64,000 nucleotides of DNA from Parvularcula sp038749595 (GCA_038749595.1 JBCDHW010000006.1:62001-126000), one strand, 5' to 3'. Counted from the stretch's first letter, positions 16,114 to 24,897 are shown. The notes: generated from the sequence alone by a model not told the origin. Numbers and translations: made by a program.

Positions 16114-17495
16114 CAGGCAACTCTTCCGAGTACGGACAGAGACTGCGCATCAGCGATCACACCCGCCACCGCTGACGCCGCAACAACCGCAGGGCTCGCC
16201 AAATGGGTGCGGACACCAGGTCCTTGGCGGCCTTCAAAATTTCTGTTCGTGGACGACACAACCCGCGCACCCGGTGCAAACGTGTCGCCCCCAGCGTAAA
16301 AGCACATGGCACAGCCAGGCGCACCCCACGTAAAGCCTGCATCGCGGAAAATGCGGTCGAGGCCCAAAGCCTCGGCCTCGCGGCGCACCGACCACGACCC
16401 TGGTACACACACAGCGCGAACATGCGGCGCGACGCGACGCCCACGGATGACCGACGCTGCTAATTGCAAATCACTCAGCCGGCCATTGGTACACGAACCA
16501 ATAAAAGCACCATCGATAGGGAGCCCAGCGATCTGCTCGCCGACACTCAGCCCCATATAGTCAAGCGCGGCCTTTTTTGCCGTAGCCGGCACCGTCATCC
16601 CGAGGGGCAATGCCTCCTCTGGACTTGTCCCCCAGGTAATCTGGGGACGGACAGTACGGGCATCGATCGTGATGATTTCATCGTGTCCGCTGCTCTCCGA
16701 TGTCGCGAGCTTGGACCAGTGAAGAAACGCTTCTTTGCTGTCAGGACTAAAAGGACGCCCACGGACATAGGCAATCACGGCTTCGTCCGGCGCAATAATA
16801 GCGGTGAAGGCGCCAAACTCCGCCGCCATGTTGCACAGCGTCAAGCGTTCCTCGACCGTCATCACCTGGATCGCTGGGCCTGCAAACTCCACAGCACACC
16901 GTTTTCCGCCCGCCGCACCATGGGTTGCAATCAGGTGCAGCGCGAGGTCCTTCGCCGTAACACCGTCAGGAAGCTCATTCTCAACCCGCACCAACATTTG
17001 CTTTGGTTTCTTCACGCGCAGACAACCCGTGGCGACGGCATGCTCCGCTTCGCTCGATCCGATCCCCCAAGCCAAAGCGCCGAGCGCACCGAGGCTGCAC
17101 GTATGGCTATCGGGACAGACGAGCGACAGCCCGGGGAGCGCAATCCCCTGCTCCGGTGCCGCAACATGTACGATACCCTGAGCGGGATTGTCTGTATCGA
17201 TGAGATGGATGCCGGCGTCGTTGGCCATGCGCCGGGTCTCAGTGATGAAGGTTTCGCCGCCCGGGCTGCGCGCCTCATCGCGGCCACGACCTTCGCGAAA
17301 CGACACGATATGGTCCATGATGGCGAAAACCCGGGACGGGTCTTTCACCGAATAGCCTTTTTCAGCCAGAGACTTAAGCGCAACACCGCCCGTTCGCTCA
17401 TGCAGAAGCACCCGGTCGATCGCGATCAGGTCGTATACCTCATCAGCGGCCGCAATCCGGTGCATATCCCACAAAGCGTCGAAATACGTAGGCAA
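16113..17495 (-). CDS. leuC: 3-isopropylmalate dehydratase large subunit type protein
   Basis: A 460-residue aconitase-family subunit of the usual bacterial LeuC length. The [4Fe-4S] cysteines lie in GSCTNGRLSDL and in GCAMC near the C-terminus, and the substrate-contact region NRNFEGRQGPG is present. It forms the catalytic unit with the overlapping leuD. Operator copy 6 lies 23 bases upstream of the ATG, with GGAGG-type sequence in between. The position in a substrate-regulated cluster, away from other leucine genes, suggests a degradative role, for example interconversion of hydroxy-alkylsuccinates before CoA activation. Confidence 0.85.
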   Translation of the reverse strand: MPTYFDALWDMHRIAAADEVYDLIAIDRVLLHERTGGVALKSLAEKGYSVKDPSRVFAIMDHIVSFREGRGRDEARSPGGETFITETRRMANDAGIHLIDTDNPAQGIVHVAAPEQGIALPGLSLVCPDSHTCSLGALGALAWGIGSSEAEHAVATGCLRVKKPKQMLVRVENELPDGVTAKDLALHLIATHGAAGGKRCAVEFAGPAIQVMTVEERLTLCNMAAEFGAFTAIIAPDEAVIAYVRGRPFSPDSKEAFLHWSKLATSESSGHDEIITIDARTVRPQITWGTSPEEALPLGMTVPATAKKAALDYMGLSVGEQIAGLPIDGAFIGSCTNGRLSDLQLAASVIRGRRVAPHVRAVCVPGSWSVRREAEALGLDRIFRDAGFTWGAPGCAMCFYAGGDTFAPGARVVSSTNRNFEGRQGPGVRTHLASPAVVAASAVAGVIADAQSLSVLGRVA

Positions 17496-17518
17496 GCGTG
17501 CGTGCTCCTTTCCGGAGG

Positions 17519-17534
17519 AAAAGATATATCATTT
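17519..17534. promoter_or_regulatory. Operator copy 6 of the six-site regulon
   Basis: AAAAGATATATCATTT lies 23 bases upstream of the leuC-like gene. The next gene on the other side is read towards it, so this copy serves leuCD only. It marks the right end of the regulon seen here. Confidence 0.65.
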
Positions 17535-17592
17535 GCCCAGACAACAAAAGTGAACGCTTCGGCACAGGGTTAAGTGCAAAGCTCGCAGAGGC

Positions 17593-18480
17593 TTATGCCG
17601 GTTGTTTCGGCGGTCGCGGGATCACCTTTGACGTGCGGCGCCGGTAATCCTGGTAAGCGGGATCTTCGCCCCATTTCTGCAGCGCATGGCGGTCCAAAAG
17701 GGGAATTCCGCTCACCCGGAGCAGCAGCAGCGCGACGAAGAATGGCGAGATCAAAGCTGCGTAAGCCGTGCCGCTCAGCACCGGCAGCGCCATCACGGCG
17801 ATCCCCGCCCAGAGGAGCATCTCGCCGAAGTAGTTGGGGTGCTGCGACCATGACCAAAGCCCCGAAGTGATGAACCGGTCGCGATTTTCCGGGATCTTTC
17901 GGAACGCCGATTTCTGCCCGTCGGCGATCACCTCGATCAAAAAGCCAGCGGCCCACATGGCCCCCCCGATGACAAAGAAAATGTCCGGCTCCACGGCGCG
18001 CTTGCTCGAAATGATCGCGAGGGCAGCGACCGCGGTGAGGAAGCACCAGAGCGCTTGGATGCTCCACGCTGCGAGGAATCGCATCGGGTTGGTTTTGATC
18101 TGCGCAAAGCGCCGGTCCTCACCGTCCCTCTGTATGCGGCTGAAAAGGAACGTTCCGAGACGGACGGCCCACAGACTGACCGCTGCACCCGCAAATACAG
18201 CTCTTGGATCAAGCGGCAGGGACAGAAAAACCGCGAGACCGACCATCGACAGATAAGTCAGCGACCCTGTGAAATCATAGAACTTCTCCGTCCGCGCCAT
18301 CGCCGAAGGAATAAAGACCAACCAATTCACCGCGAACGACAGCCCGGCGCTCAGGACGATAACGGAAACTGATTGCCCCCCGATCGACGTCGTCACGCTG
18401 CCGGGCGCCACCGCCAAGGCCACCAGCGCTGCAACGGTGGCGGTCACCAATGCCACGATTAATCCACGGATCGTTTTCAC
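17593..18480 (-). CDS. DUF1295 membrane protein (steroid 5-alpha-reductase-like fold)
   Basis: A 295-residue integral membrane protein with about 7-8 helices. The C-terminal half has the DUF1295 pattern: QKSAFRKIPENRDRFITSGL, WSWSQHPNYFGEMLLWAG and a final LLDRHALQKWGEDPAYQDYR. The family is related to isoprenylcysteine methyltransferases and steroid 5-alpha-reductases; the reaction of bacterial members is mostly unknown. I prefer the GTG at 18480, preceded by GGAGAGAG; longer frames reach the edge of the tRNA gene. It carries no operator copy and may be unrelated to the cluster on its left. Confidence 0.75.
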   Translation of the reverse strand: MKTIRGLIVALVTATVAALVALAVAPGSVTTSIGGQSVSVIVLSAGLSFAVNWLVFIPSAMARTEKFYDFTGSLTYLSMVGLAVFLSLPLDPRAVFAGAAVSLWAVRLGTFLFSRIQRDGEDRRFAQIKTNPMRFLAAWSIQALWCFLTAVAALAIISSKRAVEPDIFFVIGGAMWAAGFLIEVIADGQKSAFRKIPENRDRFITSGLWSWSQHPNYFGEMLLWAGIAVMALPVLSGTAYAALISPFFVALLLLRVSGIPLLDRHALQKWGEDPAYQDYRRRTSKVIPRPPKQPA

Positions 18481-18604
18481 GGGCTCTCTCCGGCGCAGCT
18501 TCGTCAACGAATTCACGTGGCCGTTAGCAGGTGCCTCGTTGATCGTCAGTACGTAAGTCTCGCCGAGGCAGTTGGACCGCAGAGCTTGAGGCGGTGTGGG
18601 CAAC

Positions 18605-18678
18605 TGGAGCGGGTAGCCGGGATCGAACCGGCATCCTCAGCTTGGAAGGCTGCTGCACTACCATTGTGCTATACCCGC
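18605..18678 (-). tRNA. tRNA-Gly(UCC)
   Basis: A 74-base cloverleaf on the minus strand: acceptor GCGGGTA pairing with TACCCGC, D-arm GCAC...GTGC, anticodon loop CTTCCAA (anticodon TCC), T-loop GTTCGATCC and an encoded CCA at 18607-18605. The first anticodon-stem pair is a G-A mismatch, which is tolerated in this tRNA type. Confidence 0.95.
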
Positions 18679-18750
18679 GCCGAACGAGGCAGTTAGGCGA
18701 CCGTGCTCCGAAGATCAACACGCGCTGCAGCCCAAATGACCTGCGAAGAC

Positions 18751-19437
18751 CTACGCAGACGGTTGAACGATCGCGTCAGCCCAGTCTGCTTGCCGGTACG
18801 CGCTATCCCAGAACATCCACTCCAGCTGCGCTGACCGCTTATAGACCCGGTGCATCTTCTGACGGTTCCGTTCCGATGTGTCGGCCGCGACGCCATCAAC
18901 CGTCGCAATGACGCGATCCACCGCTTGGGAAAAATCGTCGCCTGCATAGGTATCGATCCACGCACGATACGGATGATCGCGCGCCGCGTGGGCGTGAATG
19001 TGATTGCCCACTTCGCGATAGATCCAGAAGCAGGGAAGCAACGCAGCGACCGCGACCTCAAACGGCTGGAGAGCGGCCGTTGCCACGAGGAAGCTGACAT
19101 AGTGGTCACAGACTGGCGTGCGTTCGGTGCGCGAAAACGCGTCGTTTCCAATCCCGAACGTTTTGAAATAGTCCGTATGAAGAGAACGCTCGACGACGAT
19201 TGCTTCTTCAGCGGCACCAGCAAACTGGACAACGTGATCAGCGGAGAGACCCTTAGCCGACGCGAGTGCTAGCGCCCGGGCGAAGCCTTCAAGATAGTGG
19301 GCATCTTGGAGGATGTAGTGACTGAAGGCCTGAGCGTTCAGCGATCCGTCAAGCAACTCCGTGTTAAATGGCATAGAGCGCGTCGCTTCAAAAAGCGCCA
19401 GGTTTCGCGCCCAAAGTTCCTGCGTGAACGAAGCCAT
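18751..19437 (-). CDS. tenA: TenA-family aminopyrimidine aminohydrolase (thiaminase II)
   Basis: A 228-residue all-helical protein. The catalytic residues of the family are in place: Asp45 (LQDAHYL), Cys136 (LLPCFWIYREVG) and Glu206 (QLEWMFWDSAY). TenA hydrolyses the amino group of thiamine-degradation pyrimidines so they can be salvaged, in the cytoplasm. AGAGG lies upstream of the ATG. The 141 bases upstream show no TPP-riboswitch motif. The gene stands alone between the tRNA and the TetR gene. Confidence 0.9.
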   Translation of the reverse strand: MASFTQELWARNLALFEATRSMPFNTELLDGSLNAQAFSHYILQDAHYLEGFARALALASAKGLSADHVVQFAGAAEEAIVVERSLHTDYFKTFGIGNDAFSRTERTPVCDHYVSFLVATAALQPFEVAVAALLPCFWIYREVGNHIHAHAARDHPYRAWIDTYAGDDFSQAVDRVIATVDGVAADTSERNRQKMHRVYKRSAQLEWMFWDSAYRQADWADAIVQPSA

Positions 19438-19578
19438 GCAACCCCTCTTTTCGATGATCAGATTTCAGCGTTGAGCCGCGGCATGATCCAAAACCATCAA
19501 GTTTGCAAGGGGTTGGCACGCGCTTGCGGAACAACGCAGTCTGATGCCCCATCGACTCAAAGTCTAAGGATCAACCTA

Positions 19579-20277
19579 CTAACCAGCCGTAGACGGATGG
19601 TCCAAACAAAGCGCCTCAAGGCGCACAACCGATCTCTCCAGTCGATCGGCAAGGTTCGCAGTCTCCGTCCGCTGCGCTTCAAACAACGCCGTTTGCATTG
19701 ATCCCATCAGCATACCAATCACTTCATTGATCGCTTCGTGGTAAGGCTCCTCGCGCACGAGAGCGGACCGAGCTGCGTACTCAATCGTCCCGAAAAAAAG
19801 ATCCCTTAGGCGAAAGATCGGATATTGCGGCACAAACTCACCGCGGCCAACACCTCGTTGGATAACCCGATCAAATATTTGGACGTATCCTCTTCGGTCG
19901 CTCACATCTTCGATGTCTTCCGATCCATAGTGAAGAGCAAACGTCAGTTCAAAGAGCTTCCAGTCTCCCAAGATGCGGGTGAGTGTGAACCGCGCCAACG
20001 CCTCGAGCTGAGCAATCGCCGTCTCTTCGGTCTTCACCGCCTCGCTGGCGCCCACCGTTAGGTCGCGCCAGTGGCGGGCGACCACGGCTGAAAAGAGCGC
20101 CTCTTTGTTTTTAAAGTATAAGTAGAGTGTACCCTCTGCGACATCCGCTGCCTTGGCAATTTCGGCCATCCGTGCCGCCCGCAATCCGCCGTGTAGGAAA
20201 GCACGCGTGGCCGCTTCCACGATTGCGTCTTCGCGCGCAGCGACCTTCTCACGTTTTGTCTGTGTACTGCTGCTCAT
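19579..20277 (-). CDS. TetR-family regulator of the Atu/Liu-like module
   Basis: A 232-residue regulator with a TetR helix-turn-helix at about 10-60 (FLHGGLRAARMAEIAKAADV, GTLYLYFKNKEALF) and a variable ligand-binding C-terminal domain. Its ATG overlaps the stop of the acyl-CoA dehydrogenase gene by 4 bases, so the two are cotranscribed and it probably represses this operon and the divergent atuA-like one, as AtuR does in Pseudomonas. The perfect inverted repeat at 21442-21456 is the likely operator and an acyl-CoA intermediate the likely inducer (inference). Confidence 0.85.
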   Translation of the reverse strand: MSSSTQTKREKVAAREDAIVEAATRAFLHGGLRAARMAEIAKAADVAEGTLYLYFKNKEALFSAVVARHWRDLTVGASEAVKTEETAIAQLEALARFTLTRILGDWKLFELTFALHYGSEDIEDVSDRRGYVQIFDRVIQRGVGRGEFVPQYPIFRLRDLFFGTIEYAARSALVREEPYHEAINEVIGMLMGSMQTALFEAQRTETANLADRLERSVVRLEALCLDHPSTAG

Positions 20278-21416
20278 AGTCCCATCTGCCGGACGGCAAG
20301 ATCACGCATGATCTCCTCCGATCCCCCACCGATCGCCATGACCTTCACTTCGCGATAAATCCGCTCGACGCGATTCCCCCGCATATAACCTGCACCGCCA
20401 AGGATCTGCATCGCCTCAGACGCACAAAACTCGAGCGTCTTCGTCGCAAAAACCTTGGCTTTCGAAATCTCAGCCACCGGCATTTCACTCTCGTTGATCA
20501 GCCAACAGATTTGATTGAGATAGGCCTCTAAGGCATCAATCCGCATACTCATATCAGCAAGCTTATGGCGGATAACTTGGTGCCGAATCAGAGGCTTGCC
20601 AAAGGTCTGTCGCTCGCGTGCCCAGTCGATCGCGTCTTCCAACACGGCCTTTGCAGCCCCTAAGCACCCCGCAACAAGTGCGACTCGCTCCAGGTTAAAG
20701 TTCTCCATGATCGCCATGAAGCCCATATTCTCCGGACCCACCATGTTCGTATCGGGAACAAAGACGTTATCGAAGTAAAGCGTCGCTTGATCCGAACACC
20801 ACCAACCCATTTTCTTATCGAGCTCTGTGCGCGAAAAACCATCAGCACCCCACTCAACGAAGAATAATGAAACCCCGCCTAAGCCTGAACCACCGGTCCG
20901 TGCACCAATGATAAAATAGTCGGATGTCATGCCGCCTGTGATGTAGGTCTTACTTCCCGTCAGGCGCCACCCATCTCCGTCACGAACCGCGCGTGTCTGA
21001 AGATTGGCGACATCGGAACCTCCCGATGGTTCGGTGATGCCGAGGCTTGATCCTTTCCGTCCAGAGACGATCTCGGGCACCACACGGTCACGAATTAACG
21101 GGTCGGCAAATTTCACGATCGGATCAATCGAAATACTCCGTGCACCAAGCGCCGCACCGACTCCCCCAGCGCCGCATTTCGCGAGTTCCTCACCCCACGC
21201 AGCGCGCATAAAAGCATCATCAAACCCGAGCCCGCCGAACTCTTCGGGGATCCCAAACCCGAAGACGCCGAGGTTTCCTGCTTTTTCGTGCAGCTCCCAG
21301 GGAACCCGTCCTTGCTCATCCCAATCGTTCGCAAACGGGGTCACTTCTTGCGCCACAAACGTGCGCAACGTGTCGCGGAATGCCCGCCTCTCCTCGGTTT
21401 CAAAAGGGTTTTTCAT
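20274..21416 (-). CDS. Acyl-CoA dehydrogenase (AtuD/isovaleryl-CoA type)
   Basis: A 380-residue flavoprotein with the acyl-CoA dehydrogenase pattern: GITEPSGGSDVANLQT, TGSKTYITGG, and the final helices with QILGGAGYMRGNRVERIYREV. The usual catalytic Glu of the C-terminal loop is replaced: the motif reads IGGGSEEIM, as in isovaleryl-CoA and citronellyl-CoA dehydrogenases, where the base comes from another helix. It would make the alpha-beta double bond of a branched acyl-CoA, feeding the carboxylase encoded on the other side. Three in-frame starts exist (21425, 21422, 21416); I chose the last because MKNPFETEE begins the family alignment. Confidence 0.85.
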   Translation of the reverse strand: MKNPFETEERRAFRDTLRTFVAQEVTPFANDWDEQGRVPWELHEKAGNLGVFGFGIPEEFGGLGFDDAFMRAAWGEELAKCGAGGVGAALGARSISIDPIVKFADPLIRDRVVPEIVSGRKGSSLGITEPSGGSDVANLQTRAVRDGDGWRLTGSKTYITGGMTSDYFIIGARTGGSGLGGVSLFFVEWGADGFSRTELDKKMGWWCSDQATLYFDNVFVPDTNMVGPENMGFMAIMENFNLERVALVAGCLGAAKAVLEDAIDWARERQTFGKPLIRHQVIRHKLADMSMRIDALEAYLNQICWLINESEMPVAEISKAKVFATKTLEFCASEAMQILGGAGYMRGNRVERIYREVKVMAIGGGSEEIMRDLAVRQMGL

Positions 21417-21441
21417 CGGCATCACTCAAAAATGGGTTTCG

Positions 21442-21456
21442 CTCATGCATCATGAG
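21442..21456. promoter_or_regulatory. Probable TetR operator
   Basis: CTCATGCATCATGAG is a perfect inverted repeat of 6 bases with a 3-base centre, in the narrow space between the divergent acyl-CoA dehydrogenase and atuA-like genes. Its size fits a TetR dimer. It does not match the region 1 operator. Confidence 0.55.
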
Positions 21457-21512
21457 GGTTGCTCAGTTTTTACGTCAAGGGCAGAGTGATGAGCCTGATA
21501 GGAGAGCGAGCG

Positions 21513-23285
21513 ATGATCAAAATTGGCGGCGCCAGCGGATATTGGGGCGAAAGTTCCATGGCAACGCCGCAGCTTTTGGCGGCGAATGTCGACGTCCTGA
21601 TCTACGATTATCTCGCTGAAATCACGATGAGCCTCCTCGCAAAAGCGCGCATGAAGGATGCTTCGAAAGGGTACGCGCCTGATTTCATCAATACCGCGAT
21701 GGCTCCCAACCTTCGAACGATTGCCGAGCAAGGGGTGAAGGTTGTTAGCAACGCAGGCGGAATAAATCCTGCTTCCTGCGCTGCGGAGATGCGTGCAGAG
21801 GTGGAGCGTCAAGGTCTGGATTTGAAGGTTGCCGTCGTCGAAGGCGACGAACTTCTGTCAGAGGTCAAGCATTTCGCCGAACGCGCGCCAAGCGATATGT
21901 TCAGCGAAGCGCCTTTTCCGAACCCAGCAACGATCGTCAGCATGAATGCCTATTTGGGAGCCTTTCCCATTGCAGAGGCCCTTGCCCAGGGCGCCGACAT
22001 CGTGATCACGGGGCGGGTCGTCGACTCGGCGCTAACGCTCGGACCGCTGATCAATACCTTCGGCTGGCAACCAAGCGACTTTGATCGTCTCGCAGCAGGT
22101 TCGCTGGTCGGACACATTCTCGAATGCGGTCCACAAGCCACCGGCGGAAACTTCACCGATTGGCGTGACGTACCCGACCGCGCAAACATCGGTTATCCCA
22201 TTGCCGAAGTCCAGGAGGATGGAAGCGCCACGATCACCAAGCCCGAAGGGACAGGCGGTCTCGTAACAAAAGCGACAATTGCGGAGCAAATCGTTTACGA
22301 GATCGGCGATCCGGGTGCGTACCTTCTCCCCGATGTCAGCTGCGATTTTCGCAATGTCGAAATCACCGAAACCGGCCGTGATCGTGTCAACGTCAAGGGG
22401 GCTAAAGGCACGCCGCCGCCCCCGACATTAAAAGTCTGCGCGACCCACGTCGAGGGTTGGCGGGGAGGACTCCTTGTCACGTTCTATGGCTTTGAAGCCT
22501 CTGAAAAAGCGAAAGATTTTGCGGACTGCGCATTTGACCGCGCCGAGAGCACTCTAAGGTCTAAAAATCTTTCACCGTACACCGACAAAAGTATCGAAGT
22601 CCTCGGCAGCGGCTCACAGTTTGGTGACGAGCAGCAGGCGGATGAAGTTGTCCTTAAAATCGCTGCGCGTCACACAGAACAAGCTGGCATTACAGCGCTG
22701 TTGAAAGAAGCCGCAGGCATGGGCTTAGCAACGGCCCCAGGCCTGTGCGGTTTTGCTGGTGGACGGAGCAAACCAACGCCTGTTGTGAAGCTCTTCAGCT
22801 TCCAAGTTGATAAGTCGGAGGTCGTCCCCACCCTCAACTTCGGTGATGGCTCTGTTCGCGTTCCCACACTCGATGTAGTCCACACGAATATTCTGCAAAC
22901 AGAAAATGTTAGAATCAACGCGCCCTCGTATACAGACGAAATGATCGACGTCTTGCTCATTGATGTCGCCTACGCGCGCTCTGGCGATAAGGGTAACGAC
23001 GCGAACATTGGGGTCATCGCGCGACATCCGGACATATTCCCGTTTCTTTGGGACCAATTGACGGAGTCCGCCGTCTCTGATCATTTTTCCCACGTTCTGG
23101 AGGGAAAAGTTCAGCGCTTCGCACTTCCCGGCTTCAACGCCATGAACTTTCTCCTCACCCGTTCGCTTGGTGGAGGCGGAATCGCCAGCCTCAGAAATGA
23201 TCCGCAAGGGAAAGGGTTCAGCCAAGTGATGCTCTCACTCCCGATCAGCATTCCAAAACACTTACTAGCAGAGATTGAAGGATGA
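21513..23285 (+). CDS. AtuA-family protein (acyclic terpene utilisation, DUF1446)
   Basis: A 590-residue cytoplasmic protein with the AtuA/DUF1446 opening IGGASGYWGESSMATPQLL, a central ITGRVVDSALTLGPL and a C-terminal AYARSGDKGNDANIGVIAR. AtuA is needed for citronellol/geraniol growth in Pseudomonas, but its reaction is unresolved. GGAG at 21501-21504 fits the ATG at 21513; earlier in-frame starts lack a ribosome-binding site. It is the first gene of a coupled series atuA-like, carboxylase beta, hydratase, carboxylase alpha, nitronate-monooxygenase-like, which is the gene content of Atu/Liu modules. Confidence 0.9.
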   Translation: MIKIGGASGYWGESSMATPQLLAANVDVLIYDYLAEITMSLLAKARMKDASKGYAPDFINTAMAPNLRTIAEQGVKVVSNAGGINPASCAAEMRAEVERQGLDLKVAVVEGDELLSEVKHFAERAPSDMFSEAPFPNPATIVSMNAYLGAFPIAEALAQGADIVITGRVVDSALTLGPLINTFGWQPSDFDRLAAGSLVGHILECGPQATGGNFTDWRDVPDRANIGYPIAEVQEDGSATITKPEGTGGLVTKATIAEQIVYEIGDPGAYLLPDVSCDFRNVEITETGRDRVNVKGAKGTPPPPTLKVCATHVEGWRGGLLVTFYGFEASEKAKDFADCAFDRAESTLRSKNLSPYTDKSIEVLGSGSQFGDEQQADEVVLKIAARHTEQAGITALLKEAAGMGLATAPGLCGFAGGRSKPTPVVKLFSFQVDKSEVVPTLNFGDGSVRVPTLDVVHTNILQTENVRINAPSYTDEMIDVLLIDVAYARSGDKGNDANIGVIARHPDIFPFLWDQLTESAVSDHFSHVLEGKVQRFALPGFNAMNFLLTRSLGGGGIASLRNDPQGKGFSQVMLSLPISIPKHLLAEIEG

Positions 23286-24895
23286 CCGTCTTTCGTTCTT
23301 CCATAGACACTTCCTCTGCGCTGTTTAAGCGCAATACGGATGAAATGATACGCCTTACCGAGCGTTTGGCTGAACTCAATGACCGTGGTGCTCGCGTATC
23401 AGACCGAAAACGTGAAAAGTTTCATGCGCGTAATCAGCTTCTTCCGCGAGAAAGGCTAGCGCATCTTCTTGATCCTGGCATGCCCTTTCTAACAATTGGC
23501 AATCTGTCAGGCTACATGCTGGATACGGATAAGGAAGAACGCTCCGTTCCCGGATCGACAATTATTGCGGGCATCGGCTTTGTCTCGGGCCGCCGATGCG
23601 TCATCACCGTAGACGATAGCGCGATTTCAGCAGGTGCAATCAAAGCGGGCTCCGCATACAGATTTATGCGGTGTGAACAGATTGCCCTGGATCAGAAGTT
23701 GCCTTTCATCCACTTGGTTGAAAGTGCCGGTGGTGATCTCAAAAATTACTTGGTCGAAGGTTTTGTTCAGTACGGGGCAATTTTTGCAAACCTCGCACGG
23801 CTGTCAGCGGCGGGTGTTCCGACGATTGCAGCGTTACACGGATCTTCAACAGCGGGCGGCGCTTACATGCCTGGGCTTTCCGACTACGTCGTTGCAGTAC
23901 GCGAGCGGGGCAAAGCTTTTCTTGCGGGCCCACCACTTCTCAAAGCTGCGACGGGCGAGATCGCTGACGATGAAACGCTTGGTGGTGCAGAGATGCACAG
24001 TGACATTTCTGGGCTCGCCGACCACCTTGCGAATGACGATGCAGAGGCCATCCGTACCGTGAGAGAAATTGTAGAACGGCTGCCTAATAACGTCGAGCAA
24101 ACACCGCGAACCTTTAAGAAACCAGTCCATGATGAGCAAGAGCTTCTCGGCGTGGTTCCGCCGGATTATCGAACCCCTTATGACGTCCGAGAAGTCATTG
24201 CACGGATCGTCGATGGATCGGATTTCACCGACTTCAAAGAAAGGATCGGGCCAGCGACCGTTTGCGTTTTTGCCAACATCATGGGCATACCCTGCGGTAT
24301 ACTGAGCAATAACGGGCCCATCGATAATCCTGGCGCGCACAAGGCAACACAGTTTCTGCAGCTCTGCGAAAGCGCTGGCACGCCCGTTGTATTTCTCCAA
24401 AATACAACGGGATACATGGTGGGTGTCGAGACTGAACGCGGCGGCATGATCAAGAATGGATCAAAGATGATTCAAGCGGTCGCGAATATCAGTGTGCCGC
24501 GTATCACGTTACAAATCGGTGCAAGCTTTGGCGCAGGCAATTACGGCATGTGCGGACGCGGCTTTGATCCCGATTTCTGTTTCACCTGGCCAAACGCAAT
24601 GACGGGCGTGATGGGCGGAGAGCAAGCGGGCAAGGTCATGCGGATCGTTGCGGAGCAATCAGCTGAGGCCAAAGGCGAGGAACCGAACGCCGAAATGCTC
24701 GCGTTTCAAGAGGCCGCACTGAAGCACGTATTCGATAGTCAGGCCGATGCCTTCACCACGTCTGGACGCAACTTGGACGACGGCATGATCGATCCGAGGG
24801 ACACGCGCCGTGTACTGGGCTTTCTGCTCGAAACCGTCCGTGAAGGGCGGAAGCGTGAAACGAAACGAAACAGCTTCGGCATTGCGAGGATGTAG
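23282..24895 (+). CDS. Acyl-CoA carboxylase beta (carboxyltransferase) subunit
   Basis: A 537-residue carboxyltransferase of the methylcrotonyl-/geranyl-CoA carboxylase class. Oxyanion-hole glycines lie in TAGGAYMPGLSDY and GASFGAGNYGMCGRGFDP; FLAGPPLLKAATGE and GGAEMHSDISGLADH are family motifs. With the biotin-bearing alpha subunit it adds CO2 to the gamma-methyl group of a 3-methyl-2-enoyl-CoA. Its ATG overlaps the atuA-like stop by 4 bases. The linkage to AtuA points to a geranyl-CoA-like substrate, but methylcrotonyl-CoA cannot be excluded from sequence alone. Confidence 0.9.
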   Translation: MTVFRSSIDTSSALFKRNTDEMIRLTERLAELNDRGARVSDRKREKFHARNQLLPRERLAHLLDPGMPFLTIGNLSGYMLDTDKEERSVPGSTIIAGIGFVSGRRCVITVDDSAISAGAIKAGSAYRFMRCEQIALDQKLPFIHLVESAGGDLKNYLVEGFVQYGAIFANLARLSAAGVPTIAALHGSSTAGGAYMPGLSDYVVAVRERGKAFLAGPPLLKAATGEIADDETLGGAEMHSDISGLADHLANDDAEAIRTVREIVERLPNNVEQTPRTFKKPVHDEQELLGVVPPDYRTPYDVREVIARIVDGSDFTDFKERIGPATVCVFANIMGIPCGILSNNGPIDNPGAHKATQFLQLCESAGTPVVFLQNTTGYMVGVETERGGMIKNGSKMIQAVANISVPRITLQIGASFGAGNYGMCGRGFDPDFCFTWPNAMTGVMGGEQAGKVMRIVAEQSAEAKGEEPNAEMLAFQEAALKHVFDSQADAFTTSGRNLDDGMIDPRDTRRVLGFLLETVREGRKRETKRNSFGIARM

Positions 24896-24897
24896 CT

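Noticed and set aside
18605..18678. tRNA-Gly as an integration site of a genomic island
   Set aside because: No integrase gene and no direct repeat of the tRNA 3' end was found within the window.
19438..19578. Possible TPP riboswitch before tenA
   Set aside because: The minus strand shows neither the CUGAGA element nor the conserved pyrophosphate-sensor helix; only an ordinary ribosome-binding site is visible.
24178..24453. Short repeats suggesting a CRISPR or mobile element anywhere in the window
   Set aside because: No regularly spaced repeats and no transposase, integrase or phage gene was found on either strand.
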